Source of the DNA: Sarcomyxa edulis
Taxonomy: Eukaryota > Basidiomycota > Agaricomycetes > Agaricales > Mycenaceae
Direction of reading: 5' to 3'
NCBI GenBank assembly: GCA_009761415.1
Contig: QUOL01000007.1
Span: forward strand, 1,240,001 to 1,304,000
Length of the DNA stretch: 64,000 bases
In this document: positions 33,887-44,664 of the stretch, piece by piece
Layout: every line of letters begins with the position of its first letter
Numbering within the stretch: the first letter of the stretch is position 1
Notes under the pieces: generated by a model
Told to the model about the DNA's origin: nothing
Database searches by the model: none
What the model saw: the letters and a program-made list of their open reading frames with translations, nothing else
Translations under genes and position numbers: made by a program

Positions 33887-34182
33887 CTATATAATTCATT
33901 TAGGTCCTCGTTTCTTTGGAAAGTCGCATATACATACCCTATGGACTCCATCAGTAAGACGGTCGTCGGATCCAGAGAAGAAGCCGTCTATCGCGTTGAT
34001 CTGAGCGTTTGTTCTAGCGTGCTAGTTCTCATTCGTTAGAACGTCGATGTATAGTCATAGGGGCAGAATCGCTCACCGTGACGTAGGTCAACGAAGCGTT
34101 CGTAGATCCGTCTGGGGGCAGACTACATTGCACCGTTCCGACGGTCAACTGGTACCTTTTACACTTGATCTATAGCGAAGTC

Positions 34183-35159
34183 TTACAGTCTGGTGCCTCG
34201 GTGAAATTCTTCCAACCAGCTGGAATAAGATGGTGATGAAGACATATCGAGTGATGTGATATAAGGAGCCAACGCACAGTGCGGTCAGAATATGAAGACA
34301 GGACGGCTCGTAGATCTGGATCTGGACGAACCCGTCCATTTCGCCTCGACCATACTTTGCGAGGACTATGTTGCCACGCCATTCCCTTCCGAGATGCCTA
34401 GCAATGCATTTGTTAATTGTGGAAAACTCTGTCTCTGTAGAAATGAAGATCCTGAAGTCGTTGGCTAACGGAAAACCGTTTCCTGGGACGGTGCTCATGC
34501 GGAAACTGATGAATCCGTTCGGAAAGAGCCAATCGATGTTGATGTCCCCTACTTGTATCTGACTTCCGCGACTCATGTGCGTCCTGGTCTTCGTCCAGAA
34601 TAAATCAGGAGTACTCGAACCCGTTGGGTAAACCATGAATCTGTTTCCTCTTCTTGCCGGATCCTATTAAAGACGGTACGTATGTCAGTGTTTGTAAATG
34701 CATCGAACCGCGTAGTACGTTGTTACCTGATGGGATGAGGACATATACGCCTTGATGGATGCGGCAGTCAAAGGTGTCTCGAGAGTTTTGACGTCACAAT
34801 TGGCAGGACGGATCTGTTCAGTTCGTACTTGTTAATACGTCGTTCATCGACGGTAACATACCACGTACAACAACGAACTTGACTTGTTCCGAGTCCATAT
34901 TGGAACACTGGACAGTTTGAAGCGGGTTCTGAGTAAATTGTCGAAAATAGGGTTCTAGGTCGAACGGTAAAGAGCAGATTGGACCTCCTTGGCTCTGATT
35001 AAATACCAATCGCGATAGCGGCCTATACGCTTGTACTGCTGGTACCTGGTCTCGTGGAATCAGCTTCGGAATGTCAGTCTGTGATTTAGAGTTCATACTT
35101 GTCGTATCAGATACGCTTCTCGCAGATCTCATCATGAGGAGAGGCACCTTGTTGCACAT
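34183..35159 (-). CDS. 'LFPxGY' family protein, copy 3, 266 aa
   Basis: Four exons fit exactly: 35159-34869, 34813-34727, 34663-34278 and 34219-34183. The N-terminal third is hydrophilic (MCNKVPLLMMRSARSVSDTT). The conserved core is IDWLFPNGFISFRMSTVPGN, then DFRIFISTETEFSTINKCIA, then REWRGNIVLAKYGRGEMDG. The final mini-exon is LWLEEFHRGTRL, matching MWIEDFL in copy 2. This copy has the most complete gene structure and sets the model for the family. Function unknown. Confidence 0.6.
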
Positions 35160-35253
35160 GGTGTATTCGATGGCTCATGATGGTGCGTATTCAAATGTAC
35201 GAGTACATCTGATACCCTGTCTTATCTACGCCGAATATGTTCTTCAGTGAACT

Positions 35254-36513
35254 CTAGTCAATTTGATTGTCGTGGTTGATAATGGGTCTCAGACTTGAAG
35301 GCTCGGTATGTAGCCTCTCACGAACGCCCACGAGCTGCTCCTCAAAGTTGGTTAGACATATGATGTAGTTTTGATGCCCTTTCTGAATAGCTGACCTCCA
35401 TATGAACGGTTCAGCCACCCGTAAGTATGAACCGTCTCGCGGCACTTTGGTCCTCCAATCAAGAATCTCGAAGACTGGTCCGTTGGGAACCTCCTGTTTC
35501 TGCCCGTACACTGCATTAATTCCCGATCAATACTTTATGCTGAACGTCAACGTGAACATTAAAACTCTTACCTTTCCGATGTTGCTCAAAATTTATAATC
35601 CAGCATATCCCATCGCCGACGAACCTCCTGCCAGTGCTTAGAGTATGAAGTACCTCCTCTCCTCCTCGAACTCTTTTGAATCCATCTTCGCGATAATCGG
35701 CGATCCACGACCGAGATAAATCGTTAGTAATGGTGTGTCCTTGTGCTGCGATTATACTGATATTGGAGATGAATGTATGTCGAGGAAATACCGATATTGC
35801 ATGCTTTCCAGTGATCATGTTAATGATCGCGGCTTGACATACATCAAAATATGTTAGAGCGACATCAAGAAAGAACTTGAAGAAAACTCACTCGATTCCA
35901 AAGACAATACATATCTTATGGGTTCCCACTTTACCAGATGAACAGTAATAGAGACCGTATCTGTTGATCCGTTAGGAAGGGGTGCGCATCGGACAAATCG
36001 AAAGTGGCGCATGTACGGATCGGGACTCTGCGACACGATAGTGAGCTCGCTCGTGTCCCTAACCCTTCTGCTTGTCTGAAGAAGGGCAGTTACATCGAAC
36101 TGTCTGTGATCGCCCGCCTCAGGACAGAATGTATACCTTTCCCCGACTATTACCCGTCCAACCTCTCGGAGACCGTCCAACCTTACGCATACGTCCAGAT
36201 TGTCCAGAATCTTTGTGCTTCTGTCGAAATACTTGAGCACGACTGCTCCGCAGATGACCGATTTAGTGTATTCTAGTGTGACTAGAAAGCGATTGGCGTT
36301 GTTGAACCACCTGCCAAGAACCGCATTAGGGTCCCATGCGCGACTGATATAAAAGCGAACGTTATGATGGATGTTATAGTTGAGCAGATAGAGTTTGAAT
36401 AATAGTGAGGGCGGCCAGCAGTCTAGGAAGTGAATCAGCATTGCTTCTCCTCCTCTTCCTATAGCGATCTCGAGCCCGGATATACCGGCAGGCAGATGTG
36501 TAGCAGAAAGCAT
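35254..36513 (-). CDS. F-box/nucleotidyltransferase-fold family protein, copy 4
   Basis: Three exons. Exon 1 starts MLSATHLPAGISGLEIAIGR and contains RAWDPNAVLGRWFNNANRF and VICGAVVLKYFDR...DNLDVCV (Ser to Ala, first Asp to Asn). It splices after LSLES to TAIINMITGKHAISVFPRHT. A second intron leads from EQHRKG to a C-terminal exon (YGQKQEVPNGPVFEILDWRT to HDNQID, stop at 35254). That C-terminal exon is unique to this copy in the window. It has an unusually long insert between the NTase block and the HLVKWEP block. Catalytically dead by motif; function unknown. Confidence 0.65.
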
Positions 36514-36965
36514 TGCGACGTGTCAAAGATCAATCGGGAGGCCGCACATACGCTGGGACAAGATACGCCTTCCGTCCAGGGTAATATAATGTGGTAGAGG
36601 GCATTTGCTGGCAGGTGTCGCATTCTATATGTCGAAGAGGTGTGCAAATGACGGATGTGTACAATTTTCGAAGAGATGACAGGCCGGACAAGAATTGCAC
36701 GATCCAGTCGGTCTATCACGTGCGTCTTTGATTTTCGTCCAACACTTGAGGGGATCGTCGAAACGCGTTCAATTTGGACGGTTTTGTACTAAGTCAAATG
36801 CCGTTCAATCCTAGGATCCCGTCGTATTCGACAAAAATCGTTGGGTTCTTTTCAGTATAAATGCTTGCGGTGACCGACTATTCTTCACCCTACCATCCGT
36901 TCCGTCGTCTGATCGACCTCTTAATATTGTGGATCGTCTTACAATCTTAGTGTCTAATCTCCAGT
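36514..36965. other. Divergent intergenic region upstream of RNR large subunit
   Basis: Separates F-box/NTase copy 4 (minus) from the RNR large subunit (plus). Contains TATAAA at 36856. A minus-strand frame 36719-36459 overlaps the gene start and is probably a shadow. Confidence 0.4.
36856..36861 (+). promoter_or_regulatory. TATA box of the RNR large-subunit gene
   Basis: TATAAA 110 bp upstream of the ATG at 36966. No MluI-type (ACGCGT) cell-cycle element, which controls RNR genes in yeasts, was noticed between it and the ATG. Confidence 0.4.
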
Positions 36966-39900
36966 ATGCGGATTGTTAAAAGAGGTGAATCCATTGCTCC
37001 TGCTGACTTGTTTGACATCTTACGCATCATTACACAGACGGGTAAGTCGACGATCGTGTTTAATACGTCGATCTCACATCTTCCAAAGACGCAGGGAAGC
37101 GTTTCATCCCGGAAAAGTATGTGACTCTCGCTGTGTTCACGCGCAATACTACTGACTTTGGCTTCAAGTTGCTGTCTCGTATTCGACAGGTATTTTCCGA
37201 TTCTTTACTTGTCGTTTGAACAGTATAAAAAACCAGGGATGTCTGCCAGCAATGTTATGGTCTTGACCGCGTGTTTGTAGATCCAAAACGGTAAGTAATT
37301 GAGCCAAATAAGTGAAACTGTACTATCTGACGGTTTCGTAGGGTATACGACGCCGTCTTGGATTCAGTGCATAATGGTGCGCTGTCTACAAGTATCGATG
37401 TGAGCGGTCATAGCCGCGGAAGTGGAGTTATCTCGTTAACAATTACCTTAGGAAATGGCGGCAGACGCTGCTGCTCGTATGGCCACTGACCATCCGGATT
37501 ACGCTCGTCTTGGAGGACGCATAGCCTTATCACAATTATATAAGGCTACACCCCCTCGCTTCTCTCTCTATGTTAAGGAACACGCTCCTCGAGCAGGTAC
37601 GCTGTCTCGTTATTTCGGTTTCTAGTGCATTACTGATGTTACCTTTCAAGCGTACTCGGATCAGTTGTTTTCCAAGTCTTTCGTCGATGCCGTAGCGAAT
37701 AACGCGTCCAAACTGGACTCCGCCATCGTTCACGGAAGGGACTCAGATTTCAGCTAGTCAGTTCCGTTTTGTCTCGATCGTGAGATCGTCTCCATGATGA
37801 AGTTTTTATTGCAGTTTTTCTATAAAGGCTCTAGAACGCTCGTACCTCATCCGTGATGAGTCTGGAGTACTGGAGCGCCCTCAATATATGTTCATGCGTG
37901 TAGCAGTGGCTCTTCACGGTGACGATATGGAAAGGGTCATCGAGACTTACAATCTGATGTCGACACGGAGGTTCATCCACGCGTCTCCCACACTCTTCCA
38001 CGCTGGGTTGCTCGAAGGGCAACTGAGCTCATGCTACGTAATGCCACTTATGACTCGGAACATCGAGTGGATGTATAACTCCATAGCCCAATGTGCGATC
38101 ATCAGCAGCAATGCAGGTGGTGTTGGTGTAAACGTGAACGACGTTTATGCTGCTGGGTGAGCGCTATAGTCGTGACTCTTCGCTCATTCACCCAATTCTT
38201 CGTATTAGGGCTCTAAACCGTCAGGGTGGCCAATCTGGAGGGATAGTACCTGTTCTTAAGGTGTTTGACGCCTCCGTTCATTGTGTTTCCCAGAATGCCG
38301 ACAAGCGCCCAGGGGATGTGACTGTATATATCGAGCCTTGGCATTCCGATGTAATGTCGTTTCTTGACCTCAAAAAGTACCGAGGGAATGAGGAGTTGCG
38401 GGCTCGGAACTTGTTCTACGCTTTGTGGATTCCTGATCTCTTGTGGGTGTCCGTACAATCGTATGCGATGCCATGTGTATTGACTGAAAATTCTCTATAG
38501 CATGCGCCGCGTGGAAGAAGATCTCTCGTGGTCGCTGTTCTGCCCTAGCATAGCTACCCAGTTGTCTCACGTACATGGGGCCGAGTTCGACGAAATGTAC
38601 GAAAAACTCGAGGACGATGGTCTAGCCGAAAGGGTGGTATCGGCGAGATCGATATGGGACTCTATTCTCCAATTGCAACTAGAATCGGGCGGTCCGTTCA
38701 TGCTTTACAAAGATGCCATCAATGGTATTCAATTTTCCAATATTGTCCTTGTCATATAACTGAATCCTGGTCTCGCATGTGTATAGCGAAGAGTAATCAA
38801 CAGCATCTCGGAACTATAAGGTGTTCAAACCTCTGTACCGAAATCGTCCAGTATCATTCGTCGACAGAATTCGCCGTGTGCAACCTGGCTTCCGTCGCTC
38901 TCCCCAGCTTCATCGACGCCAACGGAACTTTCGACTTCTTGGAGTTGCATCGTGTGGTCAAGGTGGTCGCATTCAACTTGAATCGCGTAATTGACGTCGG
39001 ACACCTCTCTGCCTTGGAAGCTGCATCATCAAGCAAGAAACACCGTGCGATTGGTATTGGGGTCCAAGGGCTATCCGACACTTTTATCGCAATGTCGTTA
39101 CCATTCGAATCACAAGGGTCGAAGGATCTCAACATCGCAATATTCGAGACAATTTATCATGCGGCCTTAGAAAGCAGTGTGGAGTTAGCCGCGCGAGATG
39201 GTTTTCACGAGTCTTGGCCCGGGTCTCCCGCTTCTAAGGGAGTGCTTCAGTACGATATGTGGGGTGTAACGCCGAGCAAGCTGTGGGATTGGTCCGGTCT
39301 CAAGGCCAAGATTTCCCAGTATGGGCTGAGGAACTCCCTCTTGGTCGCTCCGATGCCCACGGTGGGAACCAGCCAGATACTAGGACTCAGTGAATGTTTC
39401 AATCCGAATATCAGGTATGTATGCGACATTTATTTTTTCATATCCCACTACGCTTACTATATCAAACTTGTTTAGTAACTTGTATACCAGACACGTTCGA
39501 GGTGGCGAATGCCAAGTTGCGTCGTCCATGCTCATCGCCGATCTCGCAAGACTCGGGATATGGACCGATCGAGTAAAAACGCAGCTCATTGCAGACAGAG
39601 GTATCAACAATGCATACTATGATCGAGACTTCTGCTTACCGAATACATGTTGACAGGTTCTGTCCAGGATATTCCTGAAATTCCTCAGGACATGAAGGAT
39701 GTGTACAGAACAGTTTGGGAGATCAGCCAGAAATTGATTATAGATCTCGCTGCCGATCGCGCCCCTTTTGTCTGTCAGAGCCAGAGCATGTCGCTGCATA
39801 TTTCTACTCCTACGCTAGATCAATTGGTACGTCAACAGTCTGCATCATCTTTCTCAACGTTGACGACCGTCGTCCGCTTAGACTAGCATGCATTTTTATA

Positions 39901-40085
39901 GCTGGAAGAAAGGCTTGAAGACCGGGATGTACTACCTCAGAACAAGACGCGACGCGTACCACGATCCCATCGCTGGCAGAGACTTCCCTGAAGATATGCC
40001 GTCTTCAAGTCCAGAACAAGGGCCGGATGACCACAGGAACGGTGGAGGTGATGTCTGTCTGGCGTGTGTTCAGTATGAAAGTTAG
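36966..40085 (+). CDS. RNR1: Ribonucleoside-diphosphate reductase large subunit (R1)
   Basis: R1 binds ribonucleotides and the allosteric effectors. About fifteen short exons were followed. The ATP cone is present (IVKR near the start, [14 protein letters not shown], then STSIDEMAADAA with the Asp that senses dATP), with an extra segment of about 40 residues inserted early. Catalytic residues are all kept: [19 protein letters not shown] (Asn, Cys, Glu), MYYLRTR (tandem Tyr of the radical path) and a C-terminal CLAC pair. Specificity loop 2 reads [11 protein letters not shown] against the nearly invariant VDQGGNKRPGA of other eukaryotes, so four of the first six residues differ. Loop 1 also differs. 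The frame is uninterrupted, so it looks functional. A second, canonical copy is expected elsewhere in the genome. Confidence 0.9.
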
Positions 40086-40317
40086 TAGTCAAAGCGGGGA
40101 AATTCTTTAGGTCTCTTGTTCGATCTATAGATTAGATTGTTACGGGTTATATTCATCTGAGATCAACGAACATGCTATCGACCTTCAGTAAGGTTTTGTT
40201 TTGATGTCGATCTCTGAAGCATGGATCCTCACAAATCGCCCTAGTAAAGTACGATTATGTAAATTCAAGTCTATTAATCCGCTTTCGACGTGATATATCA
40301 ATACATCAGCGACAGAG

Positions 40318-41344
40318 TCATGTCTTCTTTGAGTCTGAAAAGAGGCCCTTCCGACGGAGAGGACCCTTGATAATCACCGTCAGATAATGTAGAGGAGACG
40401 TGTAGGTGTATGTGAGCTCACTATTGATATTTGCGTTGGATGGCGATAGTGGAATTATCCAGCACATTCGATCTCCCACCCTGCGGTGGCCCCTTAATTC
40501 TTGGTATTTTGTCATATCTCCGGGAACCAGCTTGTCGTAGCCACGAGTATCTCGGATGACCACCAGAATATCTCTCGAAGACGTGGACTCGCAGGTTACT
40601 TGTGAACTGCATGCAAATTTGCACGAAATAAATGTACTGCGAGGAAAAATAGATACCGCTCTCCCGGAACGAATAAAATTCAGGCCATTTGCTATACCAT
40701 CGACGTAAATGTGCGTTAAGCATTGATATGACGAGTAGAGCACGATAAGACGTACTGGATGCACACCCGATGATGAACTTCATTGGCTCCCCTCTGACGA
40801 TATGAATCGATATAGAAAGTCCGTCTTGTTCGTATTCACGGCGGAATCGGAATGTGAATATTTTATCTGTTATGGTGGGTCGGAACGAAGAGACAATCAC
40901 TTCGGGACTTGTGCGAATATAGTGTTCCGTCTCCAATACTGAAACCAAACCGTCAAAACCTGACTTCGATGCGCAAATATCGAGGTTGAGACAAGTCCTT
41001 ATCCCTCGGTTGAAGAAATTCGCTATGACAGGCCCGCATACGAAGGATCCGGTTGAGTCCAGCGACTCCATAAGGTTTTCAACGTTGTAGGCCCATCTCG
41101 ACAACAAGGAGCGGTGATCCCATGTCGTTACCGTGTATCCTTTGATCAGGTTGGACATCAGGAAGTTGGCTCGTGAGATAAGGAAAATGAGATCAGGACT
41201 CCAATTCGCGAAGAAATTATCGACGAGGTCGTATCCTCCTTCGATTAGCACACCCTCGAGCCTTGAGGGAACGGGTACCGGAATGCCCATATTGCTCGTC
41301 GGGTGATTTACCCAACCAGTATTCACCAGCTCGATATGGTTCAA
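40318..41344 (-). CDS. F-box/nucleotidyltransferase-fold family protein, copy 5
   Basis: Two exons. Exon 1 begins MNHIELVNTGWVNHP (an alternative start MGIPVPVPSRLEG lies 54 bp in). It contains LIEGGYDLVDNFFANWSPDL, WDHRSLLSRWAYNVENL, FVCGPVIANFFNR...LNLDICA and IHIVRGEPMKFIIGCAS. The family intron follows (donor GTACGTC), then NGLNFIRSGRAVSIFPRSTF and DRMCWIIPL. The C-terminus ends PLRRKGLFSDSKKT. NTase motif degenerate (Ser to Pro, first Asp to Asn). It is divergent from the small genes at 41.6 kb. Confidence 0.66.
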
Positions 41345-41589
41345 TCTAGTTCGGGGTTTGGTCTCGAGCTGTCCTTGGATGATGGAGCTCTAGAGGTTAG
41401 ATTTTCGCTAGAATTTCGAAGTACCGACACAGTGACAGTATATCGCGTGGTCTTCTTCTCACGATCCGAGATCCGTACAATTGATCCGGATCATATCGAA
41501 GTACTACTCGTAATCTCTGAATACTGAGCGGTACAGAACCGCATACGATAGCTGCTATTCCCGTCCAGTTCGATTCGTTTTATGGAGAT

Positions 41590-41914
41590 TCAGAATTCCG
41601 AACATTGCCGGGATGTATATAATGCGTTGCGTGTATTTAGTGAGGTCTCGACGGTACGAATTAATCTACTCGTAACGACCGGTGTGGTATGCGGCGCCAC
41701 TCCATACATGAATTTCAGCAGGTGTATATGCATTGCAAATCTACATCGAATGGAGATTAGCATAGACCCGTCCCCGTAGTCCGACCCATCTGGAACTTGG
41801 ATCAATGGCGGTCGCACGCAGCTATTCTCTATCGAGAAAGCACAACATTTAGAAGGAATGCGCGGGATGTGACACGGTACTCACGTTAGAATCGATGTGC
41901 ACTTCTGTTTCCAT
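41590..41914 (-). CDS. Small hypothetical protein
   Basis: METEVHIDSN joins over a roughly 60-nt GT-AG intron to NSCVRPPLIQVPDGSDYGDG and runs open to the stop at 41590. The middle (LISIRCRFAMHIHLLKFMYG) is moderately hydrophobic. No family recognised; only splice phase and sequence character support it. Confidence 0.33.
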
Positions 41915-42044
41915 CGTGAAAGAAGCTCGCGTCGTGAATGTGCGTACTTCCTCGACTCTGTGTCTCTATATTTTCCAGAGACAGAAGTAGAGCTGCGCGC
42001 ATGCTGGCTACGACCTCTCGCTCGGATGTTGATCGATTGTAGCA

Positions 42045-42257
42045 ATGGTATGTGACATCTGTGCGATGCAAGGTACCGGTGTGGCGATTTGCGTGGCTTC
42101 CTCCGAAAAGGATCGATATCCTATTCCACCCTTCGTTGCCACGTGCAAGCCCATCTGCAACAAATGCCCAAAATTCTGCCTGTTACACTTCAGTCGACGT
42201 CTAGGGTGCGACTGTGATAAGAAGCTCACCGCGTTAGGCCATTCAAACAATTCCTGA
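42045..42257 (+). CDS. Small cysteine-rich putative zinc-binding protein, 70 aa
   Basis: A 70-residue frame with nine Cys, including CDICAMQGTGVAIC, CKPICNKCPKFCLLHFS and GCDCDKK. The regular Cys pairs and a His in the C-x2-C-x4-LHF segment suggest a small zinc-binding domain. The opposite strand is also open (42442-42008), so strand choice rests on the cysteine pattern. Family unknown. Confidence 0.35.
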   Translation: MVCDICAMQGTGVAICVASSEKDRYPIPPFVATCKPICNKCPKFCLLHFSRRLGCDCDKKLTALGHSNNS

Positions 42258-42583
42258 GCAGAAGTAGCGTGGCTGATCGACCTGACCGTACTGTTTGTAA
42301 CCACTCGAGAGATCGATCTACGCTGACTGAGTACACACTTCCTTTCTTCTCGTGAACAAGCTTCCCGGCTGTCGACGACTTCCTCGAATAATGGTAGAGA
42401 ATACTTTGTTCCGAATGTGTGTTCTGTATGATAAGGGTCCATCTAAATCCCGATAGTCCCTCAGGTGTCTGGATGTGCTATATTGTCTACCGTGCGTTTA
42501 AACTGTCCGATTTAAGTGATTGATACCTGCTATCCGTACCGAATTGCACATAACGTTGAATTGAGAATGTCCGAGAATTCCAG

Positions 42584-42673
42584 AATTCGACACTTTTCAC
42601 GAGTTCGACGATTTTCGCAAGTTCGACGATTTCCATGAATTCGACGATCTTTGTGAGTCGGACGATGTTGCAT
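42584..42673. repeat. Five imperfect 18-bp tandem repeats
   Basis: Units start at 42584, 42602, 42620, 42638 and 42656, with consensus AATTCGACGATTTTCGCA. The period is a multiple of three, so one frame reads as six-residue repeats of the type EFDDFx. No ATG precedes that frame nearby. The three middle units are most alike; the outer two are more diverged. Confidence 0.75.
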
Positions 42674-42705
42674 CGATGATCGGACCTGAATGATGATGCG
42701 GATAG

Positions 42706-43062
42706 GTGCTTCTAGAAGAGAAAGGGGGAATTTGCACCTTCTCTTGCTACACTGCTGATGGAGCAGTTACGAGCGCGTGTTCTTATCCGCTCTTTCATTT
42801 CCAACGACGCCGTGTTCGGAGTTCAATAGGGGAGGACCGCAGGTCAGATGGAATAGCATGTGAGATTCGTCGACCTTTCTCATGTGGGGGCGATAAAATG
42901 TGTCGCGAAATCGTCCACTGTGTCCGCGCGAATTATCCTAAATATTGGAGCGAAGTCCGTCTTGGAGATGTTCTGGATATGGTCCGATTAAAGTTGCGAT
43001 GGCGGCCTGGCCTAGGTTATCTAGCTTTCAAAGATATAAATTGTGGCGACTTGTTGACTTGA
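42706..43062 (+). CDS. Open frame of uncertain reality, 118 aa
   Basis: MLLEEKGGICTFSCYTADGA... to ...KDINCGDLLT, Cys- and Arg-rich. No splice partner or domain seen. The C-terminal half (VRANYPKYWSEVRLGDVLDM) is protein-like; the first half is less so. It could be an exon of the zinc-cluster gene that follows. Confidence 0.25.
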   Translation: MLLEEKGGICTFSCYTADGAVTSACSYPLFHFQRRRVRSSIGEDRRSDGIACEIRRPFSCGGDKMCREIVHCVRANYPKYWSEVRLGDVLDMVRLKLRWRPGLGYLAFKDINCGDLLT

Positions 43063-43265
43063 CGAGACGGAACGTATGGCTTGCGACTGGACGTAGTCCG
43101 AGAGGAAAACCATATAAAATCTAGAGGGACCATACAGACCTTGTGCCTCTGTCCTTTTCTTGTAAGCCGGGTGTGATAATGTCTACTGCTCGTGTGCTGT
43201 GAGTGTATCACCATGAGACTTGTCGAACCGTCTAGCCCTCTCCATCTAGATCGAGAGGATACCCG

Positions 43266-44314
43266 TTGATTCGGTCTGTAAACCCTCTCGCGGCAGGAGT
43301 AGATAGGTATGCTGACTTGCGTCGTACTCGAACCAATATGGGACCTGAGGAAAGAATAGAGGAATGTCTCACATGCAACCTAACTAGAGAGACGGTGAGT
43401 GTGCCTTCTCATCTTACATTCTGGACCACCTACTCAAGACCCCCTAACAATAGTGTGACGGAGGCAAACCGGAATGTCTGCGATGTAAGCGGTTAGGAAG
43501 AAAGGTGCGTGTCCCCCATGGGCGGTTTGGTGTATATTCATGGACCTGAATTAGTGCGGGGTGAACGGCACGACGTCTTCCCCATCGCAGAACGCGGTGT
43601 CGATCTACAATGATAATGCACTCTGCGCTCAGCCTAGCACATTGGGGTCCGGTGATAGTGCATTTCGCGGACTAGAAAGCACTGATCAGGATGGATTCGA
43701 CGATTTTCGCGCAGAGCATTCCCTCACCTTGTACGATGAATATTCCAACGGGCACACCAAACCGTCCATGTACGTGCACAAATTATGAAATGTGTCTTTC
43801 TGGTGAACATGATCAACGCCTCTAGGACTCTGGATACCCTCGAGCAAGCCGCGGGTCCCATAGAGCGTGACGCCGGTTCTGATACTATCTTGTCCGAGGC
43901 CGACCTAGCTTTTCTGGGATCCCTTTTTCGAGTGATACATGACGACGACAACAATAATACATCTCGAATTTGCAACATAACGATGTCTGAACCGGTCGAG
44001 CAGCGCTGGCCGCTTGGGCAGTACGGGCATGACGATCTTGGCGAGCAGACCGAACAGTACATGCAATTCATTGACCCCGCTAATGTCAGCAATGGAACGA
44101 TGGATTCCGGGGAAGACTTGACCTATGCAGACGATGCATTTCGTGATGTGAGTAAGAAAGGTTCGAGATAGTGACTCACTGCTGATCAGATTCCACTGAA
44201 TATCGCATACAGATGGGTTTCGATTTGCAACACTCGTTTTCATCCGACGTTATCGGATTAGAATCTTTCGTTGAACAGTCTCCTCTCGATACGCCATGGG
44301 GCAATTTGGGTTAG
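43266..44314 (+). CDS. Zn(II)2Cys6 zinc-cluster protein
   Basis: Fungal binuclear zinc clusters bind DNA, often CGG triplets. The six Cys become visible only after splicing. Exon 1 gives CLTCNLTRET, an intron follows, then CDGGKPECLRCKRLGRK, another intron, then CGVNGTT. The spacing C-x2-C-x6-C-x6-C-x2-C-x6-C is canonical. Downstream exons are acidic and Asn/Ser-rich (LTLYDEYSNGH, VIHDDDNNNTSRI, FIDPANVSNGTMDSGEDLTY), like an activation region, ending DTPWGNLG at 44314. There is no fungal_trans middle-homology domain, so it is short (about 270 residues). The start is 43266 or the internal ATG at 43338. Targets unknown; nearby island genes are candidates. Confidence 0.6.
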
Positions 44315-44664
44315 TATATACCGTAGTTTCCCGGACGCGGTGTTAGTTTCAATCAGACGCCTAGATGTGTCTCCGATGTCCCTACGCGAGTATGCGAGCA
44401 TTGTTTCCCACAGTAAGAACGTTGTGAACAGTATCCAATCGAACTCTGTCAATAGATATGCGATATGACTTGTGAGCCGATCTGCCTTACTCTCGACGAT
44501 GTATTGAAAATCGTCCTTTTAGTTTCACTGCATCGCGAGTATAGTTCTGCGAACCCAAAATACGTCCTACTAACCAGACTTTGTCCTCATCTGTGCAGCC
44601 TTATCAAGCGACGCGCACACAACCCAAATCAGCCTCTGAGTCGGTGTGTTGTTGAGTCGATACA
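44315..44664. other. Intergenic, convergent gene ends
   Basis: Only short open frames on both strands; nothing convincing. Confidence 0.35.

Noticed and set aside
34814..34868. A 25-nt intron in the third LFPxGY copy
   Set aside because: The GTACGT donor 30 nt earlier gives a 55-nt intron in the same phase, the usual size here.
42008..42442. 144-residue minus-strand frame opposite the Cys-rich protein
   Set aside because: Lacks any conserved pattern, while the opposite frame shows regular Cys pairs; strand choice nevertheless remains uncertain.
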